From Heyndrickxia sporothermodurans (lineage in GTDB: Bacteria > Bacillota > Bacilli > Bacillales > Bacillaceae_C): a stretch of 64,000 bases of DNA. The notes under the pieces are model-generated. The model did no database searches. It had not been told where the DNA came from and saw only the letters and a list, made by a program, of their open reading frames with translations. The DNA is taken from contig CP066701.1 of the NCBI GenBank assembly GCA_016756695.1, positions 3,678,001 through 3,742,000 of the forward strand, in the 5' to 3' direction. Within the stretch, counting starts at the first letter, position 1, and every line of letters starts with the position of its first letter. A program made the position numbers and the translations under genes. Below, in pieces: positions 17,751 through 27,523 of this stretch.

Positions 17751-18353
17751 CTACCTTAATCCAATAAAAAGATAAATAGCCGTTCCCCATATAAAGAGAG
17801 CTGAGCATTTATTGAAAATAATCATAAAGTTTCCTGTGCCGTCTAGCTTTCTCATAACTGTACCTGCTAGTGTCAGTCCAAAGAACCAAATCCAAGATAC
17901 TGTGATACAGGTTACAGTGAAGAGTACTTGCTCTGTCCCGACATACTTTAATGCACTTGTTCCAATAACTCCCACTATATCTAAAATTGCATGTGGATTT
18001 AGTAAAGATACAGACAAGGCAAAGAGGATTTGTTTATTCATCGATAACGCTTTACTCGATGTAGAAGTTGTAGGTTCAGATCGCCAAATAGAGTAACCCA
18101 TATAAAGTAAAAACAAAATGCCTATAATTATCAAGCAAAGTCTCATCCATTCGAATTGCAAGACGATGATTGATAATCCAAAGACAGCTAAAAGTATCAA
18201 AAACGTATCACATACTGCTGCTGTAATTGTTGCAGGAAGTGCACTAAGTAGCCGTGGTTGTGTAGCACCTTGTGAAAATACAAATACATTTTGTACCCCT
18301 AAAGGTAAAATGAGTCCAAATGCGAGTATAATCCCATGAATAATTGCTTCCAT
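17751..18353 (-). CDS. LysE/ArgO-family amino-acid exporter
   Basis: The 200-residue membrane protein has six hydrophobic helices with the LysE start (HGIILAFGLILPLGVQNVFVF) and the conserved LLNPHAILD motif. Homologues export lysine, arginine or similar basic amino acids. It is divergent from a MocR-type regulator, with a 102-bp shared control region that holds two dyads. That pairing suggests induction of the exporter by an amino acid or a PLP-linked signal. Confidence 0.9.
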   Translation of the reverse strand: MEAIIHGIILAFGLILPLGVQNVFVFSQGATQPRLLSALPATITAAVCDTFLILLAVFGLSIIVLQFEWMRLCLIIIGILFLLYMGYSIWRSEPTTSTSSKALSMNKQILFALSVSLLNPHAILDIVGVIGTSALKYVGTEQVLFTVTCITVSWIWFFGLTLAGTVMRKLDGTGNFMIIFNKCSALFIWGTAIYLFIGLR

Positions 18354-18378
18354 ATTATCATCTCCCTTTCACTTATAC

Positions 18379-18393
18379 TGTAACTATGTTACA
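18379..18393. promoter_or_regulatory. Palindrome TGTAAC-TAT-GTTACA in the lysE/mocR control region
   Basis: A perfect six-base dyad with a three-base centre between the divergent starts, a good size for a GntR-family winged-helix site. Confidence 0.5.
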
Positions 18394-18410
18394 ACTAAAA
18401 GAAAACAACC

Positions 18411-18438
18411 AATTGGATGGCTTTTTATCCAACCAATT
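18411..18438. promoter_or_regulatory. Second dyad in front of the mocR gene
   Basis: AATTGGATGG and CCAACCAATT (nine of ten bases pair) surround eight bases, just before the ribosome binding site. It could be a second operator or an RNA hairpin that affects translation. Confidence 0.4.
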
Positions 18439-18455
18439 TAGAGAGGAAGGTTTTT

Positions 18456-19877
18456 ATGCATTGGAAGCCAGATAGGCAGTCCCATCTTACAGTTCATGTG
18501 CAAATCGTAGAATGGATGAAGACTCGCATTGAACGGGGGGATTGGACAGTTGGTACTAAACTTCCGACACAGCGTCATCTAGCAGCACAATTTGAAGTGA
18601 ATCGAAGCACAATTAATCTTGTCCTAGATGAATTAAAAGCAGATGGTTTGCTTGAATCGAAAATAGGTTCAGGTACATTTGTAGCAAATAATTCATGGAA
18701 TGTCCTTTTAGATAAATCACAGCCCAATTGGCAGCAACACATTGAAGCTAGTATTCACAAACCAAACTACCATACGATTCAACTGATTAATGAATGTGAG
18801 CAAAATGATAACATCATACGTCTTGGTACTGGTGAGTTATCCCCTGAGCTACTTCCAACAAAACAAATTGAACACTCATTGAAATCACTTTCATTGGAAT
18901 CCAGAGCAATCGGATACTCAGAACCACAAGGTAGTAAAAAGCTACGAAGTATTTTGTGTGAGTATTTAAAGAAAAGGGGCATTGAAACCGCACCGGAAAA
19001 TATTTTAATTGTTTCAGGTGCACTTCAAGCGCTTCAATTGATTGCCGTAGGATTACTTGAAGAAGGGGCGATTATCTTTCAAGAGCACCCATCGTATTTA
19101 AATTCAATCCATCCATTTCAATCTGCTGGGATGCGTATGATACCTGTTCAGCGTGATGACAATTTAACCAACACATTACGAGTTGCCAAAAGAAAAAGAC
19201 AATCCCTTTTTTACTGCGTGCCAACGCTACATAATCCGACAGGTCGCAATTGGACAATAGAGGAAAGGAAAGCCCTATACAGTACGTGTAAGCAACTACA
19301 AATCCCGATTATTGAAGATGATGTGTATCATGAACTGTTATTCGAATCATCTTCTCCTGCACTAAAGTCATTCGATCAATCGGGGCAAGTATTGTATGTA
19401 GGGAGTGTTTCGAAAACGCTAAGTCCTGGATTACGTATAGGATGGATAGTAGCTCCTGAGCCGGTTATCCAACGGTTAGCAGATATTAAAATGCAAACAG
19501 ATTACGGTTCAAGTGCTTTTTCCCAAGAAATTGTTGCACACTGGATCGCGACTGGATTATATGAATCGCATATTCTCCAACTCCGCGAACAATTGAAATT
19601 AAGGGCTACTTTTGTAGAAGAAATTTTAGAACAGCAATTTCAGCACATCGCAACGTGGGAAAAGTCTGAGGGAGGTTTCTATATATGGCTTCGATTCAAT
19701 GAACCTATTGTGAATAAGGCATTATTTCTGAATTTACTCAAGAAAAATGTACTTATCAATCCCGGTTACATTTACGATACAAGCGATTTACATCACATTC
19801 GCCTTTCCTATGCTTATGCATCATTAGAGGAATTAAAGGAAGGGTTGAATATTTTAATGGAACTAACCCGTCGCTAA
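18456..19877 (+). CDS. MocR-type (GntR family) PLP-dependent transcriptional regulator
   Basis: The ATG at 18456 follows GAGAGGAAGG; an in-frame start 13 codons earlier lacks a site. The 473-residue protein has an N-terminal GntR winged helix (KLPTQRHLAAQFEVNRSTIN) and a C-terminal aminotransferase fold I domain (residues about 115-470) with VSGALQALQLI, PTLHNPTGR, IEDDVYHELL and the PLP lysine in GSVSKTLSPGLRIGW. MocR proteins bind PLP and sense amines or amino acids. The divergent LysE exporter is its likely target. Confidence 0.93.
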   Translation: MHWKPDRQSHLTVHVQIVEWMKTRIERGDWTVGTKLPTQRHLAAQFEVNRSTINLVLDELKADGLLESKIGSGTFVANNSWNVLLDKSQPNWQQHIEASIHKPNYHTIQLINECEQNDNIIRLGTGELSPELLPTKQIEHSLKSLSLESRAIGYSEPQGSKKLRSILCEYLKKRGIETAPENILIVSGALQALQLIAVGLLEEGAIIFQEHPSYLNSIHPFQSAGMRMIPVQRDDNLTNTLRVAKRKRQSLFYCVPTLHNPTGRNWTIEERKALYSTCKQLQIPIIEDDVYHELLFESSSPALKSFDQSGQVLYVGSVSKTLSPGLRIGWIVAPEPVIQRLADIKMQTDYGSSAFSQEIVAHWIATGLYESHILQLREQLKLRATFVEEILEQQFQHIATWEKSEGGFYIWLRFNEPIVNKALFLNLLKKNVLINPGYIYDTSDLHHIRLSYAYASLEELKEGLNILMELTRR

Positions 19878-20100
19878 TTCACACTTATTTTATGTGTTAT
19901 TTTGCACATCAACAGAACAAATTCTATAGAATCAGAATTTTATTTATAAACTACAATAAAAAATAGCAAGTGTGTGTTTTTTTATTTTGTTCAGCAATCG
20001 GACCAATAATTGAACAACACTAGATTTTAAAATGACAGCGTCGTTGTTTGTTATTGAGGGAAAAGAGTTTATAGGAAGAAAATTTAACAACAATTAATTT

Positions 20101-20375
20101 GAACACCGTTCTATGTATGCGGACATTTTCCAATGGGAAGATTTGATTTATAAAACTGATATGACTGGGTAAGCGAATTAAAACTTTCTAAGAAAGAGCA
20201 ACTTGGCGAAATAGACGCATTATTTACAAATGGTTCCCCTAAGTCATTTAAGAATGGGATGGCAAACAAATTACCAATAGGTGCGAAAATTTATTCCGCA
20301 AAAGAGCGTGGAGACATTTTAATTGCTGAATACAATGGTGAAGAGAAATATTATTTAGCTCTTGTCGAAGGGTAA
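20101..20375 (+). pseudogene. Frameshifted fragment of a conserved protein
   Basis: One frame reads EHRSMYADIFQWEDLIYKTD and stops; the +1 frame continues YDWVSELKLSKKEQLGEIDA and LPIGAKIYSAKERGDILIAE to YYLALVEG and a TAA at 20373. Together they make the C-terminal 90 residues of one protein with one indel near 20160. No start is present upstream. The family is not recognised. Confidence 0.65.
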
Positions 20376-20554
20376 ATGAGGACGAATTTGATAGATTTCT
20401 TATTGATCAATTTGATTATTGACTGAATTTTCATTCATTTCGCAAGGGAAATAATCAAAACAAGTGGCTGGAGTTATCAAATTTACTCATTATTTTAATA
20501 GCCTTTATACATATTGTGGTAAAATTAAATAATCGATGATATGAGGTGATTCGT

Positions 20555-20728
20555 TTGGTTGTAAATGTAGTAATCATACTTATTTTGGCTTTAGCTGTTT
20601 TCGCTTCAATTGCTGCGTGGATAAATACGCATACTATTTTAAAAGACTTATCAGAAATAAAGGATCAGTTAGGTATCAAAGAAATACGGAAACCTTCCTT
20701 TTTTGATAAAGATCTGGATAATGACTAA
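20555..20728 (+). CDS. Small membrane protein (57 aa)
   Basis: A TTG at 20555 follows AGGTGA by five bases; a GTG at 20546 is in frame but overlaps that site. The product has one N-terminal helix (VVNVVIILILALAVFASIAAW) and a charged tail (KDLSEIKDQLGIKEIRKP). A terminator follows at 20768. No family is recognised, but the site, size and terminator support a gene. Confidence 0.6.
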   Translation: MVVNVVIILILALAVFASIAAWINTHTILKDLSEIKDQLGIKEIRKPSFFDKDLDND

Positions 20729-20767
20729 ATAAATATATCTATTAAGTCTGAAAACCTAAAACGTAGA

Positions 20768-20820
20768 AAGACCTCAATAATGAAGGATACTAACAAATCC
20801 TCCAATATTGAGGTCTCATT
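20768..20820 (+). terminator. Terminator after the 57-aa membrane protein gene
   Basis: AGACCTCAAT pairs with ATTGAGGTCT around a 28-base loop that can fold further; TCATTTT follows. Confidence 0.65.
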
Positions 20821-21013
20821 TTCCAACATTCTTTTTATCTTTACTCTTCCCTCTGATATAACTAATTGTCCAATAAACTATCAAAAGAATAATCCAGTAT
20901 CCTGCTTTCTAAGACGTGAAAACACTGGAGATCTTAAAGAAAATAAGTTATTAATGTAACTCGAATAGAATTACGATAATTGGAGGAAAGATGGAATGGG
21001 TATGAGAATGCAT

Positions 21014-21197
21014 AGACGGAGAATTTCCGGTTAATGTATAAAGAGAAGGCTTAAAAAGCAGAAATAGACGGAGGTATTCAGGTTAACATCCCTAAATAAG
21101 TCAAAATCCAAAGAATTGTATAATATAGTCGGAAAAGCTTCCCTTATTTTTAAGGAAATATGGGTATTTTCCAATTTAAACGGAATTTCTCCGCTTA
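21014..21197. repeat. Non-coding stretch with three copies of a CGGAGAAnTTCCG motif
   Basis: The 790-base gap between 20729 and 21519 has no convincing gene. It holds AGACGGAGAATTTCCGGTTAA-type copies at about 21014-21034 and 21066-21086 and an inverted copy at 21175-21197 (TTAAACGGAATTTCTCCGC). The first and third copies act as inverted ends of a 184-bp unit, like a small non-autonomous repeat seen in many Bacillus genomes. Confidence 0.5.
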
Positions 21198-21423
21198 TTA
21201 TCAAACATAGATAAATCAACATTCAGTTATAACAACCAAAATCAAATAACTTGTCAGATAATCTGATTCATTGGCAGGAGAATGACAATATACCATGGTA
21301 ATTGCATCTATTTTAGCAATTCAATTTTTAGATAGAGAAGATCTATTCGCAAATTGTTATTTGCTATGTGATTTATTGTGCGATTCTATATGCTAATTCG
21401 TTCAAAACATTGATACAGCAAAA

Positions 21424-21466
21424 AAATAGGGTGAGAAAAATCCCTTCGATTTCGCACCCTATTTGC
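21424..21466 (-). terminator. Terminator of sstT
   Basis: AAATAGGGTG and CACCCTATTT form a ten-base stem with A/T-rich flanks on both sides, 54 bases after the sstT stop on the minus strand. Confidence 0.7.
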
Positions 21467-21519
21467 ATTGTTCTTTACTGTTTTGCACCTTAAAAGAAAA
21501 CCCGTTAGAGGTTTGTCTT

Positions 21520-22755
21520 TTATGATACCTTTTGAACGTTCATTTCATTACCTTCTAACCGGTTCTTCCTCATTTCAGCTGAAGCTGTGAAAAGAACATC
21601 TGTTGAAGAGTTAAGTGCTGTTTCACAAGAATCTTGTAATACCCCAACAATAAAGCCTACACCAACAACCGTCATAGCTACATCATTCGGGATTCCGAAA
21701 AGACTGCATGCTAGTGGAATTAAAAGTAAAGAACCACCAGCTACCCCTGATGCTCCACAAGCACAAACAGCAGATAGAACACTAAGAATAATAGCTGTTG
21801 GGATGTCGACTTGGATGTTTAACGTATGAACTGCAGCAAGTGTTAACACAGAAATTGTTACTGCTGCACCTGCCATATTGATCGTTGCGCCTAGCGGAAT
21901 CGAAACGGAATAAGTATCCTTGTCTAAACCTAGTTTATCGCATAATTTCATATTCACTGGAATGTTTGCTGCGGAACTGCGTGTAAAAAATGCTGTAATC
22001 CCACTTTCCTTGATGCAAGTTAACACGAGTGGATATGGGTTTTGACGAATACATACGTAAACGATGATTGGATTAACAACTAGCGCTACGAAAATCATGC
22101 ACCCGATTAATACAGCAAGTAATTTTCCGTAACCAAGCAATGATTCTAGTCCATTTGCAGTAATTGATTCAATTACTAACCCCATAATTCCAAATGGCGC
22201 AAATTTTATTACCCATGTAACAATTTTTGAAACGGCATCAGATACATTGGAAATCATTGTTTTCGTTGTAGCAGGGGCATTTTTTAATGCTACTCCAAGT
22301 AGGATTGCCCACGATAATATACCAATATAGTTCGCATTATATATTGCCTTAACTGGATTATCGACAATATTCAGAAGTAAAGTTTTCAAAACATCCACAA
22401 CACCACCTGGGGCTGTCAACTCTGCATTCCCAGTAGCTAGTTTCAAGCTTACTGGAAAAATAAAACTTACTATAACGGCAGTAAGTCCTGCTAGAAAAGT
22501 TCCTAAAAGATAGAGAACGATAATCGATTTCATATTCGTCTTTTGTCCACTCTTATGTTGTGCGATGGCTGACATGACCAAGAATAAGACCAATATTGGT
22601 GCAATCGCTTTTAGAGCCCCTACAAATAAAGAGCCTAGAATAACAAAAGGCTTCGCTATACTCGGGAGGGTGATGGCTAATATAATCCCAATAATTAAAC
22701 CTACGATTATTTGCTTAACTAAACTAATTTGATTCCATTTTTTCACTAGATTCAT
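21520..22755 (-). CDS. sstT: Sodium/serine-threonine symporter SstT
   Basis: The 411-residue protein is of the dicarboxylate/amino acid:cation symporter fold, with the SstT-like start ([20 protein letters not shown]), [14 protein letters not shown] in the substrate site, and [18 protein letters not shown] and [22 protein letters not shown] in the second re-entrant loop. It takes up serine and threonine with sodium across the cell membrane. It is a single gene with a terminator and its neighbour is a putative sodium-linked transporter. Confidence 0.93.
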   Translation of the reverse strand: MNLVKKWNQISLVKQIIVGLIIGIILAITLPSIAKPFVILGSLFVGALKAIAPILVLFLVMSAIAQHKSGQKTNMKSIIVLYLLGTFLAGLTAVIVSFIFPVSLKLATGNAELTAPGGVVDVLKTLLLNIVDNPVKAIYNANYIGILSWAILLGVALKNAPATTKTMISNVSDAVSKIVTWVIKFAPFGIMGLVIESITANGLESLLGYGKLLAVLIGCMIFVALVVNPIIVYVCIRQNPYPLVLTCIKESGITAFFTRSSAANIPVNMKLCDKLGLDKDTYSVSIPLGATINMAGAAVTISVLTLAAVHTLNIQVDIPTAIILSVLSAVCACGASGVAGGSLLLIPLACSLFGIPNDVAMTVVGVGFIVGVLQDSCETALNSSTDVLFTASAEMRKNRLEGNEMNVQKVS

Positions 22756-22920
22756 TGTGTGTCCCCCCTGTTGTATGTAAACCTACAATCCTCTATAGAA
22801 TATTGTAAGAATACTTATAATATTAGTTTATATTTAATAATATTGTAATGAATATTTAGATATATTACAATAACTTTATTATTTTTGCTAAAAAATATAG
22901 GTTTACTTAAGAGATAAAAA

Positions 22921-22945
22921 AGAACGCTGAAGATATCAGCGTTCA
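22921..22945 (-). terminator. Terminator of the DUF1646 gene
   Basis: GAACGCTGA and TCAGCGTTC form a nine-base stem, followed on the minus strand by a six-base U run. Confidence 0.85.
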
Positions 22946-22985
22946 ACTAACTTATAATCTATAATTTTTTTACTTGCCATTTTAA

Positions 22986-24059
22986 TTAAACTACAAGAAG
23001 AATAACAACAAAATAAATAATCATCGCAAAGAATCCCACAGGTATAGCAAAACGTGCATATTGTAGACTCGTAATTTTAAGCTTTCCAGCCGAAATGATA
23101 TTCGGAATGTTCCCTGGGATCAGCATTCCACCACTAATGATCAAACCTAATAATAATGCCTGAATTGTTGATGGACTCATCGCCGGACTTACCTCTGCGG
23201 CAGCCAGTGTTGCATTATCTAAAATCGCAGAAATAATGTTAATCCAGTACATGATGAATGGATGCAAGTCTAATAGATATTTTTCGATAAAAGGTTGAAA
23301 TCCCGCTCCTAACAATGTTAAAGCCATGACAAACAAATATATTTTTAAGCTGCGAATAATAATTTCGGCATAAGATTCTTTTTGCGAAGATATCGTTTTT
23401 TCAATATCATTCAATGCATTCGCTTCGGCAGCTGATGCTACCTCATTTTGTGCCAAAATCGCAGCAGACTCTTCACGTGACTTAACCATGAATGCGGCCA
23501 AAACGCCAAAAGCTGCAACACCCGGGATGACATATACGCCAATTGATTTCAGCAAATAAAAGAAGCTTTCATCCAGTTTACTTACAACAATTGTTGAAAG
23601 TGGTTCTCCAATTGGAGTAAGGACAGCCCCCATTCCAATTGCAAAACAAGCCAAAACTACTAAGCGAATTTCTGATTGTCGATCAATCTTTAATACACTT
23701 ACAACCGCTACAAGAATAATTGCAGCAATAATGGCAGTGATGACACTGGAAATTAATCCAAGGATGATCACAAATAAGGCAATAAACAATCGATATGGCA
23801 TCGCTTTACTGATCCCTAAAATTCCTTTTTCAATCGGCCCCTGGAACCATCGAAACAATAAACCTGCAACAAGAACAGCTAGTGTAATATTAATCGGATG
23901 GACCAACGCCTCTTTCACAAGATGCCAATCTAATGCTTGACTAACTAGAACTGACAGAACCCCCATAATAAATAAGAATACTTCTAAATTTTTTTCCACC
24001 ACATGTGTAAATGGCAGTAGCAGTACAAGCAGCAAGATGATGGATAAACCAATAATCAT
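22986..24059 (-). CDS. DUF1646 family membrane transporter (putative cation/proton antiporter type)
   Basis: The 357-residue protein has about ten helices and the DUF1646 features GMGAVLTPIGEPLSTIVVSKL, ISAILDNATLAAAEVSPAMS and GNIPNIISAGKL, which recall ion-transporter-superfamily carriers such as NhaD/ArsB. DUF1646 genes are known targets of the Na+-I riboswitch class, which points to sodium or related cation export. A strong terminator hairpin sits in its leader 49 bases before the start. The next gene on this strand is a sodium symporter (sstT). Confidence 0.85.
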   Translation of the reverse strand: MIIGLSIILLLVLLLPFTHVVEKNLEVFLFIMGVLSVLVSQALDWHLVKEALVHPINITLAVLVAGLLFRWFQGPIEKGILGISKAMPYRLFIALFVIILGLISSVITAIIAAIILVAVVSVLKIDRQSEIRLVVLACFAIGMGAVLTPIGEPLSTIVVSKLDESFFYLLKSIGVYVIPGVAAFGVLAAFMVKSREESAAILAQNEVASAAEANALNDIEKTISSQKESYAEIIIRSLKIYLFVMALTLLGAGFQPFIEKYLLDLHPFIMYWINIISAILDNATLAAAEVSPAMSPSTIQALLLGLIISGGMLIPGNIPNIISAGKLKITSLQYARFAIPVGFFAMIIYFVVILLVV

Positions 24060-24107
24060 TAAGCAAATTCCTCCCCTTTTATCTATTGATTATTTCTAAA
24101 AAATATA

Positions 24108-24153
24108 AAAAAGCCTGTCACTAAGGGACATACGTATCCCTTGGTGACAGGCT
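24108..24153 (-). promoter_or_regulatory. Leader hairpin/attenuator-type terminator before the DUF1646 gene
   Basis: On the minus strand AGCCTGTCAC-C-AAGGGA pairs with TCCCTT-A-GTGACAGGCT (one mismatch) around eight bases, and seven U follow. It stands between any promoter and the gene, so it must be read through or stop transcription. The region up to 24381 on the upstream side has no reading frame and could house a sensor. Confidence 0.65.
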
Positions 24154-24381
24154 CCTCCAATAAAGTTAATGGTATTTAATTTTTGTGTTTTAGATGTGAT
24201 ATTTTTCGTTTAAAAAACAATTAAATTTTATCAACTAGTATTATATTAACAGTAACTAGTCATTTTTACAAGGTTTATTTTATCGGAATACTCAGACCGC
24301 CAAAATATTAAATTAACAATACATTAAGTTCACTATTAGAAAATATTATTATTTTGTAGAGTGAAAAGTGCTTCATAAGAA

Positions 24382-24411
24382 ACAATAGGATGCCGCAGCA
24401 TCCTATTGTAC
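24382..24411. terminator. Terminator at the end of asnS
   Basis: ACAATAGGATGC and GCATCCTATTGT make a perfect 12-base stem with a CGCAG-type small loop. The T run is best on the plus strand side; on the minus strand it is UUGUUUCUU-like. It lies 20 bases after the asnS stop. Confidence 0.7.
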
Positions 24412-24430
24412 ATTTTTTTCACATATTTAA

Positions 24431-25822
24431 TTAAAAGTCTGCATTTCCTGGTGTACGAGGGAATGGGATGACATCGCGGATGTTCTTCATTCCGGTTAAA
24501 TACATGACAAGTCGTTCAAACCCAATTCCATAGCCTGAATGCTTTGTACCACCGTATTTTCTAAGCTCAAGATACCACCAGTAATCTTCTTCAGACATAC
24601 CAAGTTCTTTAATTTTATTTGCAAGGACCTCTTCTCTTTCCTCCCGTTGGCTTCCCCCGATTAACTCGCCAATACCAGGAACCAATAGGTCAGTTGCAGC
24701 TACTGTCTTACCGTCATCATTTGCTCTCATATAAAATGCCTTAATTTCTTTCGGATAGTCGGTTACGAAGACCGGACGCTTATAAATTTCCTCGCTTAGA
24801 TAACGTTCATGTTCCGTTTGCAAATCCGTTCCCCATTCAACAGGGTAGTCAAATTTCTTACCAGAGTTCTTTAATATATCAACAGCTTCAGTATAAGTAA
24901 CCCTTCCAAAATCGGATTCTAAAGCATTTTTCAATCTTTCAATTAGCGTCTTATCAATAAAGCTATTAAAGAAGGCCATTTCTTCAGGTGCTTCTTCAAA
25001 AACGTAATTAATTACATACTTAACCATTTCTTCTCCGAGGTCCATGATATCCGGTAATTCTGCAAAAGCCACTTCCGGCTCGATCATCCAGAATTCTGCG
25101 GCATGTCGTGCCGTATTAGAATTTTCTGCTCTAAATGTTGGACCAAAGGTATACACATTACGGAAAGCAAGAGCAAAAGTTTCCGCATTTAATTGACCGC
25201 TAACGGTTAAGTTGGATTCTTTGCCGAAGAAATCAGCACTTTCGTCCACTTTTCCGTCCTCGTTTTTTGGAAGCTGGTTCAAATCCATTGATGTTACACG
25301 GAACATCTCCCCCGCGCCTTCTGTATCGCTTCCGGTAATAATAGGTGTATGCACATAGACAAATCCTTTTTCTTGAAAGAATTTATGAATGGCGTACGAT
25401 GCAAGGGATCGTACTCTGAAAACGGCGGAGAAGGTATTGGCTCTCGGACGTAAATGAGCGATTGTTCTTAAATATTCAAGAGAATGTCTCTTTTTTTGCA
25501 AAGGATAAGCTGGATCCGATAATCCTTCAACAACAATTTTTGTCGCTTTAATTTCAAATGGCTGTTTCATTTCAGGAGTTGGAACAAATTCACCTTCTAC
25601 TAAAACGGAAGAGCTAATAGGTAACTTCGTGATTTCTTTGAAGTTATCGAGGGTATCTTCAAAAACGACTTGTACACTCTTAAAGAATGTTCCGTCGTTT
25701 AATTCCATAAAACCAATGGTTTTAGAGTCGCGAAGAGTTCGAATCCAACCCGAAATTTGCACAGTTTGTTCGTTAAATTTTTCTTGATTTCTGTATAAAT
25801 CTTTTACTACGGTCTTTATCAT
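24431..25822 (-). CDS. asnS: Asparaginyl-tRNA synthetase
   Basis: The 463-residue protein has an N-terminal OB-fold anticodon domain ([21 protein letters not shown]) and a class II catalytic core: [42 protein letters not shown] (motif 2), and [32 protein letters not shown] (motif 3 and C-terminus). AsnRS is separated from AspRS by these signatures. It charges tRNA-Asn with asparagine. A T-box leader directly upstream regulates it by uncharged tRNA. Confidence 0.96.
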   Translation of the reverse strand: MIKTVVKDLYRNQEKFNEQTVQISGWIRTLRDSKTIGFMELNDGTFFKSVQVVFEDTLDNFKEITKLPISSSVLVEGEFVPTPEMKQPFEIKATKIVVEGLSDPAYPLQKKRHSLEYLRTIAHLRPRANTFSAVFRVRSLASYAIHKFFQEKGFVYVHTPIITGSDTEGAGEMFRVTSMDLNQLPKNEDGKVDESADFFGKESNLTVSGQLNAETFALAFRNVYTFGPTFRAENSNTARHAAEFWMIEPEVAFAELPDIMDLGEEMVKYVINYVFEEAPEEMAFFNSFIDKTLIERLKNALESDFGRVTYTEAVDILKNSGKKFDYPVEWGTDLQTEHERYLSEEIYKRPVFVTDYPKEIKAFYMRANDDGKTVAATDLLVPGIGELIGGSQREEREEVLANKIKELGMSEEDYWWYLELRKYGGTKHSGYGIGFERLVMYLTGMKNIRDVIPFPRTPGNADF

Positions 25823-25851
25823 AATTAGCCTCCATATGGTAATTTTTCACA

Positions 25852-26085
25852 ATAAAAAAGCCTTCTATCCCATAAAAAAGGGACGAAAGGCTAACTTCCG
25901 CGGTACCACCCAAATTGTCATAATATGACCAACTTTAAAGCGACTATTGCTTATCCAGTCCATAACGTGCTGGTAACGTCTAAGCCTACTTAAGTTATCC
26001 CTTTCGGTTAGAACTCAAAGGTGTTCTTCATTCATGCTTCATCACCAGGCTTCCACCGTCCCCGGCTCGCTATCGAATATAGCAA
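25852..26085 (-). promoter_or_regulatory. T-box riboswitch leader of asnS
   Basis: The minus strand holds the invariant T-box TGGGTGGTACCGCGG at 25898-25912, followed by a terminator (AGCCTTTCGTCCC with GGGATAGAAGGCT, then UUUUUU, 25853-25892) that competes with the antiterminator. The upstream stem I region (to about 26085) contains AAC codons, for example in GAAGAACACC, that suit an asparagine specifier, though I did not prove the specifier loop. Uncharged tRNA-Asn would turn asnS on. Confidence 0.92.
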
Positions 26086-26575
26086 AAACTACTTTCCTTT
26101 TCATCGATTTAAAAATATGTAATTTTAAAAATGACTTATTATTGTAATAATCTATCACAAAACATAATCCTTTGTCTAGTTGCCCCCTAAGATATATACC
26201 GAAAGCTTTATTGGTCAAACATTTTAACGTATGCGGATCAATATAAGCTGTAATTGATAAACAGGATTGAGCAATAGACAAAGTCGTTAATTTAACAATA
26301 TCTGAACTTCGGGAAATCCTTTATTACATCAAACCAACTAGGATACCTTATTCTACTCAAAAATTCCAATGATTGTATACATCACAGCTTTCAACTTTCA
26401 ATCATCTTGAATAATTCGTGACAATTATGTCCTTTTATAAATGAACATTTTATGAAATACATCACAATATGCTGTTTTTATTAATAAAACATATTAAGAT
26501 GGTGTCAAATTGGTTTACCAGTAAATATTAGGATTCATAGGTACCTATATCCATCATTAGAAAGGAGTTTCATTT
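26086..26575. other. Gap between the asnS leader and qoxA
   Basis: About 480 bases without a gene I can support. It must hold the divergent promoters of asnS and qox. An open minus-strand frame at 26042-26281 overlaps the T-box leader and has no ribosome binding site, so it is not called. Confidence 0.5.
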
Positions 26576-27484
26576 ATGAGAATGAAATGGTTAACCTTAC
26601 CAATGGTTTCCGTACTCATGATTGTACTATCAGGCTGCGAACCATTAATGGTCCTTGATCCGAAAGGTCCGCAGGCAGAGACACAGGCGAATGATATTAT
26701 CGCTTCTATTCTAATTATGTCATTTATTGTTATTACGGTTTTCGGATTACTCATTTATATGTTAATCAAATACCGTGCTTCAAAGCAAAGCAAGGATTAT
26801 GAACCACCTTATGTAGAAGGGCATCCATTGGTTGAGGCGATTTGTGTAGGTATTCCAGTGATCATTGTCACTACGCTTTCAATCATGTCGGTGATATCCA
26901 ACTATAAGGTAGAAGCAACGCCAAAAGGTTATGAAAATCAGGAACCTCTTGTCATATATGCAGCTTCATCCAATTGGAAATGGCATTTTAGTTATCCGGA
27001 AGAGGAAATTGAAACAGTCAATTATTTATATATTCCAACAAATAGACCAATTGAGTTTAGATTATATTCATATGGCCCAATTACAAGTTTCTGGATTCCT
27101 CAGCTTGGAGGACAAAAATATGCCATGTCAGATATGATAACAAAATTACACTTGGCCGCAGATGTTCCAGGTGAACTCATGGGACGTAATGCTAATTTTA
27201 GCGGTAAAGGTTTTGCGGAAAATACATTTAATGTAAAAGCAATGTCTGAAGCAAAATTTCAGGAATGGGTTCAAGAAGTAAAAGAAACAGCTAAGCCTTT
27301 AACTGAAAAGAAATTTAATCAATTATTGGAACCAGGTCATGTTGGACAATCCACTTACACTGGTACCCATTTAGAATTTGCGCCTGCTCCAGAAGGCGAA
27401 CACGCAGGACATAATCATTCGAGCACGAAAGAAGAGAATGATGAAAACCATGATTCCAATGAAGAATCATCGCACGATCATTAA
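26576..27484 (+). CDS. qoxA: Cytochrome aa3 quinol oxidase subunit II
   Basis: The start follows AAAGGAG. The 302-residue protein has a lipoprotein signal with LSGC (Cys21), two membrane helices and a periplasm-side cupredoxin domain (VIYAASSNWKWHFSYPEEEIETV, FWIPQLGGQKYAM). The copper-A cysteines are missing, as expected for a quinol-using enzyme. The C-terminal 35 residues are rich in His, Glu and Asn. It is the first gene of the qox operon. Confidence 0.95.
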   Translation: MRMKWLTLPMVSVLMIVLSGCEPLMVLDPKGPQAETQANDIIASILIMSFIVITVFGLLIYMLIKYRASKQSKDYEPPYVEGHPLVEAICVGIPVIIVTTLSIMSVISNYKVEATPKGYENQEPLVIYAASSNWKWHFSYPEEEIETVNYLYIPTNRPIEFRLYSYGPITSFWIPQLGGQKYAMSDMITKLHLAADVPGELMGRNANFSGKGFAENTFNVKAMSEAKFQEWVQEVKETAKPLTEKKFNQLLEPGHVGQSTYTGTHLEFAPAPEGEHAGHNHSSTKEENDENHDSNEESSHDH

Positions 27485-27523
27485 TATTTTCAAGACTACT
27501 ATTTTGAAAGGAGTCTGAACAAA

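Noticed and set aside
21031-21222. Open frame of 63 codons in the 20.7-21.5 kb gap
   Set aside because: It runs through the repeated CGGAGAAnTTCCG motifs and has no ribosome binding site.
26042-26281. Open minus-strand frame of 79 codons beside asnS
   Set aside because: It overlaps the T-box leader, has no ribosome binding site and no recognisable protein pattern.
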